The position numbers were made by a program, and so were the translations under genes. This document shows positions 55,101 to 64,000 of a DNA stretch of 64,000 bases, piece after piece (positions within the stretch are counted from its first letter, which is position 1; each line of letters begins with the position of its first letter). The DNA lies in NCBI GenBank assembly GCA_029204045.2, contig CM055073.1, forward strand, positions 29,250,599-29,314,598, given 5' to 3'. A model generated the notes under the pieces. That model saw only the letters and a list, made by a program, of their open reading frames with translations. It was not told the origin of the DNA and searched no databases. This DNA comes from Tillandsia leiboldiana (taxonomy: Eukaryota; Streptophyta; Magnoliopsida; Poales; Bromeliaceae).

Positions 55101-57079
55101 AAATCGGAAAATGCAGTGCCGGTTGACGATACATTTGAAGATGTAACAATACCAAGATACTTTCCCGACACACTGAAAAATGCAATTCATAAATCGGGTT
55201 GCCCCTCGAGAAGATCAAGGTCAAATCGTAAATTATTTCACAAGATGTGGAATAGCCCCCAAAGTCAAATCATCATGCCAAACGGGCGTACGAGACACGC
55301 TAGAGGATTGGGGTACTCTGAAAATCCTTCACAACAACATGTTTACACATGCAATATGGTCACTATAAACACGGAATTAACTGAGGAATGTGAGCCTCTT
55401 GATTTCAAGGTTGCTCCACAACAATTAGAAGATGGGGGGCAAGCAACTATAGACAATCTATTAGAAATAAATCTGGGGAACGAGGAGGATCCACGCCCTA
55501 GGGGGCAAGCAACTATAGACAATCTATTAGAAATAAATCTGGGGAACGAGGAGGATCCACGCCCTACCTATATAAGTGCCTTACTACCAAAAGAAAAACA
55601 AATCGCCTTGAGAGCTTTGCTACTCGAATTCGCTGATTGCTTTGCTTGGACCTATAAGGAAATGCCCGGCCTCAACCCGGAAGTGGCAGTTCATAAACTC
55701 ACAATCGATTCTAATGCTCACCCAGTCAAGCAAGCCCCAAGGAGGATGCGAGTGGACTTAGAAGAACAAATCACCACTGAAACTAAAAAGTTGATCGAGG
55801 CAGGCTTTATTAGAGAAGAAAAGTATGCCAATTGGATTGCTAACATAGTTCCTGTCAAAAAGAAAAATAGGCAAATCCGCGTTTGTGTGGACTACAGGGA
55901 CCTAAACAAAGCTTGTCCGAAGGATGACTTTCCGCTACCCTTCACCGAGTTGATGATTGATAATACTTCTAATTGTGAAATTTTCTCATTCATGGACGGG
56001 TCATCAGGATACAATCAAATAAAAATGGCACCTGAAGATGAAAAGCATACCGCATTTAGAACCCCTGTTGGCATATATTGTTACAGAGTTATGCCATTCG
56101 GTTTGAAAAATGCTGGAGCAACATATCAGAGGGCCATGACCAGAATATTCGACGATTTATTGCACAAAGTCGTCGAATGCTATGTAGATGATTTGGTCGT
56201 TAAGACTAAAAAGCAAGAAAATCATCTCCAAGACCTGAGAATAGTTTTTACCAGATTAAGAGAGTATCATCTAAAAATGAATCCTCTCAAGTGCGCATTT
56301 GGGGTCTATTCGGGAAAATTCCTAGGATTCATCGTCAGACACCAGGGGATAGAGATCGATCCATCAAAAATCAAAGCAATTTCAGAAATGCCCGCACCGA
56401 AAAATCTAAAGCAATTACGATCCTTTCAAGGAAGATTAGCATACATCAGGAGATTCATATCAAACCTGTCTGATAGAATCAAACCTTTCTCAAAATTAAT
56501 GAAAAATGATGCACCCTTTATATGGGATGATGATTGTCAGATCGCATTCTATGAGATCAAGAAATATTTGTTGGCCCCCCCTGTACTCGCAGCTCCTATA
56601 CCGGGAAGGCCTTTAATCTTATACACCGCAGCACTTGAAGGATCACTGGGTGCCCTCTTAGCTCAAAATAATGAAGAAGGGAAAGAAAATGCGCTATACT
56701 ATCTCAGTAGAATGTTAGTGGGGGCAGAAAACTCGTATTCACCTACTGAGAAGCACTGTTTGGCGCTTATATTCGCTGTTAAAAAATTACGACACTACAT
56801 GCTTGAACATAAAATTCATTTAATCTCAAGGGTCGACCCACTCAGATTCTTAATGACGAAGCCGGTACTGACAGGGAGATTAACAAAATGGACTGTTATT
56901 CTCCTTGAGTTCGACATCACCTATATCCCACAAAAAGCCATTAAAGGTCAAGCACTTGCTGACTTCCTTGCTGCACACCCATTGCCTGAGAGCTCTCCAT
57001 TAATCTGCCACCCACCTAACGAAGAAGTCTTGCTCATGGAAGAAGACCAACCCTATTGGGAGATGTATTTTGATGGAGC
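52131..57079 (+). pseudogene. Tat-lineage gypsy gag-pol, 3' truncated
   Basis: Continues the gag frame. Features by residue of this frame: zinc-finger-like CLYHRMISHPIEDC (about 147-160); aspartic protease with IDPGSSVNIL (Asp730); RT with VCVDYRDLNKACPKDDFPLP, FMDGSSGYNQIKM and YVDD (about 1351-1354); then a first RNase H (LYTAALEGSLGALLAQ, YLSRMLVGAE, RLTKWTVILLEFD). The frame reaches YWEMYFDGA, the beginning of the second, archaeal-type RNase H typical of Tat elements, and is cut at 57079 by an LTR. The frame reads on into that LTR to 57200, so the last 40 residues are foreign. The rest of RNase H and the integrase are missing from the window. Confidence 0.88.
55435..55566 (+). repeat. 66-bp in-frame tandem duplication in Tat pol
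   Basis: Two exact adjacent copies (55435-55500, 55501-55566), each encoding GQATIDNLLEINLGNEEDPR and flanks, 22 residues, just before RT. The frame is kept. Confidence 0.85.
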
Positions 57080-60000
57080 TGTGAGGATCCGGAAATTCCC
57101 ACGTTTGGATTACTGTTGGATCTGCAGCTTCTGGAGACCCATGTTGGGTGTTAGAGGTGTTTGCGCGCATATTGGACCCAAGGATTTGGACCCGGCATGA
57201 AAAACGGATCAAGTTTGCTTTCCGGGAATTTTTAGTAAATTTTAGAAGTGGAATTTGGCAAATCGGACTTCGGATTTGGATTCAGCGCGCGAAAACGGTC
57301 AAGATGGACTATTTACTTGTATTTTTCGGAGCCCGGATGACCCGGCACGGATTTCGAGGTGATTTGGTACTATTCCGGCCGCCGGAGGGGCGGGGCGGCG
57401 GCGGCGGCGGGCGGCGGGCGGCGGAGCGCGGCGGCTGGCGGCGGCGGAGGCGCGCGGTCCACCGCGGAGGCGTGCACCCGGGGGCTGGCCACGTGGCGGC
57501 TCCCAGTTGGCGGGCGCAGTGGGCGCGGTCCGCGGGTTTGGCGCGGGTGCACGGTGGACCGGGGGTGGACACGTGGCAGTTCGGGGTTGGTGCGGTTTCG
57601 AAGGTATCGACGCGAGGATCGCAGCAGTATTTTTATTGGAATTTTTGGAGTTCGTTTTACAGGTGAAAATTTCGCTTTAAGGGGACTGTTCCCAGCCGAT
57701 TTGTGATACTTGGATTTTATGGAATTAAGTGTAACTTTGGGTTGTATTTTTGTGCCAGGAGGTATTGATCATTGTCCCTGTACTGTTGGATTGGTGGGTG
57801 TGTAGAGATATCTGTTTCTGGACTTTCTCAGCTGTGGAACTCCGGACAGTTAGCATTTTCAGGTGGGTGGCCTTGTCTCCAAGATTGATGGACTGTGCTT
57901 TAAATCTGCTATAGTAGGACTATGCATGATAGTGAAATGCTTGTGCAGCATGTTAGAATGTAGGAATTGCTATTCCTTGTATTATCTGATGGTATTGTCA
58001 TCTCCTTGCTTTCTACCATCTGTAAGTTATAGTTTTGGAACTTGACCTAGCACCCCGTCATATGTTGCATGTGTAACCAGACTAGTAGAAAACCCTCACT
58101 TGGGCTAGGGTTATTTCTGCTTTAGACATCCACACTTCTACTTTCCTGGACATAGTGTCCTTCCTCGCCCGGGTAGTGGGCCGAGTGGTCAGGTGTTATC
58201 TTTTAGTGTGGGATGCATGTTACACTCGTGCTTGGGAGCAGAGTGGCGTCTGGTAGATGTAGTTGGTTGTTCATCTGTAGCGGGAGCCGGTTGGGTAGAC
58301 GGCGGTCCTGAGATGTTTTAGTTTTCTTGTTTTATCTGTCGCCGCTGTGCTAGTGGCAGCGGTAGATCAGTGTTAGCATGACCTTAAACCCAGAATCTTT
58401 TTGGACACACATATGATTTTTGTCAACCAAATATTTTCTTCCAAGCATCGTAGGGTCGCCTGAGTCTGTTCCTGTTTGATTGGACGAAGGCTTTAGCCCT
58501 TCGAGGCTTAGATATAAAACTTGGTTTCAACTGTTTTCCTAAGCAGAACTAAAAATCATTAAATATGGATTTCTTACAGATCAGATGGCTTCAGTAAGAA
58601 ATGTCACAGTTTTTTCTATAAATTAACCACCGAGATGATTCGAGTGGTCTGGGTTCTAAGGTCTGCCTTTTCTTGGGACGAGAACAACGAGAGGCTATGC
58701 CTAGAGCCTGTTCTTATTTGATTTGGGTTGTAGGTTATAGTCTTTCGGTGTTCCCGGACCCTTCATTGGGTCAGTGGTTGAGATGTTCGGCCTGTTTGGC
58801 CTGTTGAGTCAGCTGTTCGCAGTGGATGCGATGTTGGCCTGTTGAGGCAGTTGTTCGCAGTAGATGCGACGTTTGGCCTGTTTGGCCTGTTGAGACAGTT
58901 TCTCGCAGTGGATGCGACTTTGTGCTATGAGTTGGTAGAGTGTGATCTAGAGGTTGTTTTTCTGATTTAGTGGTGGAGGTGGTTCTCCCACTTAGCCTCG
59001 AGGATCTTGGGGTTCTGGCAGATCGAGTCGTGGAGGTTTCCCGACTCAGGCATGGTCGTGCATTATCAGATTGAGTCGTTGAGGGTTCTCCGACTTAGCT
59101 GTTTGAGTCGAGGTTCTTTTTCCGACTGAGTTGTGTTTTGAGCTTGGAGTTACCGATCTGTTTGATCGTGGATCATAGCCTGCATGAGCCACATTTGGCT
59201 TGACAGAGATACTTTACAGAGATACTTGATATGGGTTACTTATTGACTCGAGCGGGTCGCTCCCCTCGAGTGCCACTCCGGAGTAGGCGAGACCGGGCTG
59301 TTGTACCGGCGAGAGTTTGAGCTTTTCTTTTGCGACTTGTCATCGCATTTGTCCCTCTGGCTGTGCTTGTGTTGGCAGTCATGGACGTCCTACGTAAGTC
59401 CGCTCCTCCGGGACGTAACGGCAGTAGGTTGGCGCAGGCTTGACTGGACCCGAGGAGGCAGTCAGTTCAGATTGGGTGATCAGAGATGAGTGTTAGTTGT
59501 GGCATCATGTTCTTTCTGTTCCACTCTTTGAGCATCTAGATAGAGGCATAGTAGCTATAGAGTTTACTTTTCCCAGCTTCCCTTACAGCACTGCTTTTGT
59601 TACTTTATGCCTCTAGTGGACTTAGTGGGCAGACCGTCGGGCTTGTTGGCGGCACCCACTGAGAACTACTTGGGACGTAGTTCTCACACCCGTCGTGGTG
59701 TCTTTTCCCACAGGAACTTCTACTCCAATTCCTGTTGTTCCTGTTGCTGATCCTTCTGACCGAGGCGAGGGAGTCGCGAGCTAGTTCCCTACCCGTTGTT
59801 GGAGTGTAGCGGTACCCCTTCAGATGAGAGCTTCAGTAGATTAGTTATTCATTTTCTTCCTTTGAGAGACTATTGTAGTGAGGATTGTTATGTATTGAGA
59901 GCCTGTACACTGTTGTATTTATTGGAGATACCTCCCTGTTGAGTTCTGAGTTTGTATTTGAGGATACTGTATGATTACCATTTTTGGGAGACGGACATTG

Positions 60001-60181
60001 TTGTATTATTTCCAGTTGTACAGTGATTGATTTAGTTATACAACAAATTTTTATTTATAGCTCTGATATCTGTTTAGCTGTAGTACTTTTCTTGCAGGTA
60101 GGACGCTTCGCCTATGCGGGTTGGCATAGGTGGCGGATCTGTTGGCGAGCCGGGTCGCAGTTTCGACCCCGGGGCGTGACA
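57080..60181 (+). mobile_element. LTR C, 5' LTR of gypsy element inserted in the Tat element
   Basis: Starts TGTGAGGATCCGG directly after the Tat RNase H codons and ends GGGGCGTGACA; 3102 bp. The left flank GGAGC (57075-57079) should be one target copy; the other is outside the window. Relative to the copy at 62513 it lacks about 960 bp at 57596/57600, including the TATA box and transcript start, so it is probably a dead promoter. A triplicated 55-60 bp unit (TTGGCCTGTTGAG...TTCGCAGTGGATGCGA) lies at 58790-58925, and the conserved hairpin at 59660-59686. Confidence 0.78.
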
Positions 60182-60189
60182 GATTAGAG

Positions 60190-60202
60190 TGGTATCAGAG
60201 CC
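60190..60202 (+). promoter_or_regulatory. Primer binding site of gypsy element C
   Basis: TGGTATCAGAGCC, eight bases after the LTR end; initiator tRNA-Met type. Confidence 0.85.
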
Positions 60203-60477
60203 TAGGTTGTAGGTCATCGAGGACTTAGAAACCCTAGGCTTGTGGTTGGACATTAGGATGACTACGTGAGAGTCGTGACTTTTAGCGAGAGTCCTGATCG
60301 AGTTTTGTACCTCTCCCAAGAGACGGGATGAGTGATTGGCATGTTTATGCTCCTAAGCGATTATGTTGGCTGCAGACAACATAATGTTGTGGAATTGGTA
60401 ACATGCCTTAGCTTTTCGCTGGATTGGGTCGTATGGTTGTTGTGTCCTGATGTTTGTTATTGTGCAGTGGACCTACG

Positions 60478-62095
60478 ATGCTTATGAGACGTCGTGCAGT
60501 GAGGAATGCGCATTCCGCATCTGTTGAGTAACCCGAGCAGCGGGAGGCAGAGCTATCAGATCAGAGCGAGACCCAGGAGTTATAGACCCAGATGACACAG
60601 ATGTCGAAGGCTGTCCGATGCCAGAAGGAGGCCATGGAACGTTCGATGCGCTTGTTGGAGCAGAGAGCACAGCTAGTTGCAGTACCGCTTGAGTGTCCTC
60701 CAGTACTTTCTTCCTATGCAGTGGTATCTTCAGTTGTACCAGTGGCGCCGATGGAGCGAGAAGGCCCCTCCGTGGCGACGAGCGGTGCCGAGGCACCGAG
60801 GCAGGGTGGATAGTGGATAGTAGCTGAGCTTCGGGACGTCATTGATCGATGGAGCCAGTCCCGGCAGTCTGAACCATCCCGATTCATAGGTTTGAGTTGG
60901 AGCCTTTGTAGGCAGAATTGGGGTTGGTGGTGATGGAGAGACTATCTGAGAGCCTCCCTGTGCTAGGGAGTTTATACAGTTGTTGAACTGCACGCTCCAG
61001 GTTTCGAGGGACGAGGCGCATAGGATATGTGTGGCTGAGAGTGGATTGCGCCAGGATACGTTTCAGTTTACTCAGTTCCTCCGTTACAGGTTCTGACGCC
61101 TCGTGGGAGTAGGCGTTGGGTTTGGAGCGGGGCGCTGCAGTTCCGTTGGATAGAGATCTGCCGCCAGAGGTGAGTTCTGGATATTGGCGCTTGGCGCCGG
61201 GTGATGGAGGACAGATCGGCCGGCAGAGACATTTCTGATTTTATTTTTCCTGGATAACGGGTTCCCGTGATGCCAGAGATCGGGTGGACCCCGATGGCGG
61301 CATCAACCTCTATATCGGAGTGGCGCAGCGGTAGCGTGGATTTGTTATCTGCGGAGGACTTTATTCGTCGCCTCAATGTGAGCAGAGACAGAGGTTGTGC
61401 TCCTTTGTGGATAGTCCTGGTTTTCAGGCAGATTGGGCGACAACCACTTGCTTTGAGCGGATGAATCTGTGCCGCCCGGTTGGAGGGCGCCACGGTAGTG
61501 GATCGAGTTGTCGCAGGTGTGATTTCATCACAGCAGTCGGAGTAGGAGCATGTTGCATTCCTGCATGGACTAGAGGCAGATTGTTACCACATGCGCTTGA
61601 GGTACAGGTTCCTGTTAGTGTTGTGTATGTGGGGGAGGCTTGTGGTCTATGTCCTATGCAGTTGAGGTCGCGAGATATACGGGTAGACGTATTGGTAATT
61701 ATGGCAGTTCGGCTTTTCGACCTAGTGCTTGGGTTTTGGTTGGCACAGTGCCACAGGATGTTAGACTGCGGAAGGAGAGGACTTTGACCTTCTGCGAGGC
61801 AGACGAGAGGAGATTTGGTTGTTGAGGTCGTCAGAGCACACTGGTTATAGCGACAGTGTGAGAGGTGCTTACGGCGGCACCGGGACCCAAAGATATCTCT
61901 GTTGCCACGAGATTCCGGGTATGATTTCACCTGAGCTGTTGATAATGCCGCCGGTTAGGGAGATAGAGATTGAGTTTGGCGTGGTTCGGGGAACCGTGCC
62001 ACCCTCGATAGCACCTCATTGGATATTGCCAGTAGAGCTGTGAGAGCTGTTGGCGCAGTTGCAGGATCTGATGGATCGAGGGGTCTGTTTGACCT
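60478..62095 (+). pseudogene. Decayed gypsy (Del/Tekay-like) gag-pol
   Basis: No long frame remains, but scattered pieces are in order. A gag-like start (about 60478-60810, with QMTQMSKAVRCQKEAMERSM) comes first. A protease-end piece at about 61670-61785 has FDLVLGFWLAQCHRMLDC, compare the FDVILGMDWL motif of chromoviruses. An RT start follows at about 61955-62095 (EIEFGVV.GTVPPSIAPHW.LPVEL, LAQLQDLMDRGV). Many stops and shifts. RT catalytic core, RNase H and integrase are absent. Confidence 0.65.
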
Positions 62096-62512
62096 AGTGC
62101 CACGCCGTTGTTATACGGTGGTGATGCCACATCGTTGATACACGACTGTGAGGACCCTTTTATGGTTCGAGTGTAGACAGGTCCGAGTATTATTCTGGAC
62201 CTTTTGATGGAGTTATACTCCGGCAGTTGTACGACTGATGCAGGTACAGATTTTGGAATCATACGGCTAAGTATTTCGTCAAGATCGTGTTAAGGACGCG
62301 GTAGGGGCATTATGTTATAGCGGGGCCAATTGGATTGATTAACGCCCTGCCACTCTTTGGGTTTGAGGAATTGTTCTCCAGCTGTACTTGATTGCATTGG
62401 TAACAAGATCCTCCAGGGATATTATGATCTACTCCCTGAGCGACTTGGAGCATGAGGAGCACTGGTGGATGTGTTACCATGCTGTGTGGATGAAGCTGTA
62501 TGCCAGGTTGTT
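62096..62512. other. Remnant sequence before the truncated second LTR
   Basis: Decayed pol-like DNA without a readable frame. No polypurine tract or LTR start is found before 62513, so a deletion joins pol to the inside of the 3' LTR. Confidence 0.5.
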
Positions 62513-64000
62513 GACTATTTACTTGTATTTTTCGGAGCCCGGATGACCCGGCACGGATTTCGAGGTGATTTGGTACTGTTCCGGCCGCCGGAGGGGCGCC
62601 GGCGGCGGCGGCGGGCGGCGGAGCTCGGCGGCTGGCGGCGGCGGAGGCGCGCGGTCCACCGCGGAGGCGTGCACCCGGGGGCTGGCCACGTGGCGGCTCC
62701 CAGTTGGCGGGCGCAGTGGGCGCGGTCCGCGGGTTTGGCGCGGGTGCACGGTGGACCGGGGGTGGACACGTGGCAGTTCGGGGTTGGTGCGGTGTTGTGC
62801 GCGCGGTCCACGGTGCGGGGAGCGGGTACCTCGGGCCGCGTGCCCGACAGGCGCGCGTGGGCGCACGTGGGGCGCGACGTGGGCGCGCTGACCCGCGCTT
62901 CCCGCTCGGGGGTGCCACGTGTCGGCACCCGCTTCGGCCGCGTGGCGCAGCGCGGTTGGCCCAAACAGCTGTTTGCTGTTTGGGTGGACGCGTGGCGGCC
63001 TGGCGTTGTTCCGGGCGTGAACAGTAACGGGTCGGGCCCGTTACTGTAGCAGCCCGGATGTTCCGGGCGCCCGAAAGTTTGGGCCAAAAGTCCAAAAGGT
63101 GGATTTTCGGGCTGGGCCTATAAATAGCTGGCTTGCTTGGGCTTTTTGCCCCCTTTCCCGAGCTCCCCTGCCCATGGCCCCTTTAGGAAAGTTGTAGAAC
63201 TTTGTGCTGCGCATCTTCTGGCGGAGGCCCGGATTTTTTGGAAGCCGCGGCGTAGACGACTTCGGCATCGGAGCGCAGTGTGGCGATCTTTCATCGGAGG
63301 CCCGTTATCGTCGCAGTTCGATCTGAGATGTCCACAGAGCTACTCCGTCAGTATTTTTGGACGATTTTTTGCGGCGTTGGAATCACGAGAGGTACGTCTT
63401 CGACTTTCGTGTTGATCATCTTGCTGGGTTCAGAGTTTATGACACGGTTTTCGAGGCATTTCTAAGCCACTGTTTTCTGGTGGAGTTTTTGGACAGCGGC
63501 CCCTTGCCGGAATTTTATCTCCGCAACCGAGTGTCGGATCGAGAGGAGCCTATACACTTTTTGGATCTACTCGTCACAAGGATTATCATCATATTTTTCT
63601 TGGATTTTTCTGAGACCTTCCCGGAGGTATACTATTCCTCTCTTGTCTGTGTTTGAGTTTACAGTTGTATGGTTGTGAGTGTTTGCGCACCTGTACTGTG
63701 GAATTTGTAACTTGGCCTACGGGGCTCCGAATTGGACGTGCAGGTACCCGTTTAGAAGGTATCGACGCGAAGATCGCAGCAGTATTTTTATTGGAATTTT
63801 TGGAGTTCGTTTTACAGGTGAAAATTTCGCTTTAAGGGGACTGTTCCCAGCCGATTTGTGATACTTGGATTTTATGGAATTAAGTGTAACTTTGGGTTGT
63901 ATTTTTGTGCCAGGAGGTATTGATCATTGTCCCTGTACTGTTGGATTGGTGGGTGTGTAGAGATATCTGTTTCTGGACTTTCTCAGCTGTGGAACTCCGG
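62513..64000 (+). mobile_element. Second LTR C copy, lacking its first ~230 bp, running off the window
   Basis: Matches LTR C from TTGACTATTTACTTG (57306 in the first copy): near-identical over 57310-57595 / 62517-62792, then 960 bp absent from the first copy, then identical from GAAGGTATCGACGCGA (63755) to the window end. The extra segment has a GC-rich block, GGGCCCGTTACTGTAGCAGC, and a TATA box at 63119-63126 (TATAAATA). Confidence 0.78.

Noticed and set aside
61068..61930. Minus-strand frames of 141 and 168 codons
   Set aside because: They are antisense to decayed gypsy gag-pol remnants and have no recognisable motif.

Overview
The window is plant nuclear DNA. It holds two intron-containing host genes in a dense nest of transposable elements. 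The GC-rich first exon of the nicotinamidase gene, AT-rich introns and large Sirevirus, Tat and chromovirus-like LTR elements fit an angiosperm, perhaps a monocot; the species cannot be named from sequence alone.

Layout. 1-15802: two near-identical Ty1/copia Sirevirus internal regions in LTR-int-LTR-int-LTR order, sharing the central LTR (7586-9465). Both lack the protease and the N-terminal integrase zinc finger; the first keeps an env-position gene (5398-6795) that the second has lost. The central LTR carries a complete Cassandra-type TRIM (7931-8506) whose LTRs contain a 5S rRNA-like Pol III unit; its target-site duplication and its empty site in the sister LTR are both visible. The transcribed leader of the Sirevirus LTR contains an array of eight small hairpins with one nearly constant hexaloop (TGGATT) and covarying stems. 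The Sirevirus array sits inside a PIF/Harbinger transposon (15803-21175, minus strand) with a broken DDE transposase, a Myb/SANT-like ORF1 and a 1.4 kb G-rich array. 22233-26395 looks like a solo LTR. 26620-28190 is a chain of MITEs embedded in TA microsatellites.

Host genes. A five-exon nicotinamidase gene (NIC1 type, plus strand, 28534-31260) and a ten-exon RUS2/WXR1-type DUF647 gene (minus strand, 34302-37766) lie tail to tail and both appear intact. Between them are a nested MITE with a 9-bp target-site duplication, a degenerate tandem repeat and a 27-base C tract.

37.8-41.9 kb is AT-rich with MITE-like palindromes. 41.9-64 kb is a second nest: two minus-strand gypsy-type LTR pieces; a Tat-lineage Ty3/gypsy element (long repeat-filled 5' LTR, gag-pol 50253-57079); and, inserted into its RNase H region, a related gypsy element (LTR 57080-60181, decayed internal region, second LTR running off the window).

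No tRNA gene, genuine 5S array, CRISPR or bacterial-type operon was seen. All splice sites are read by eye from GT/AG and frame, and all family names are from memory of the families, without database searches.
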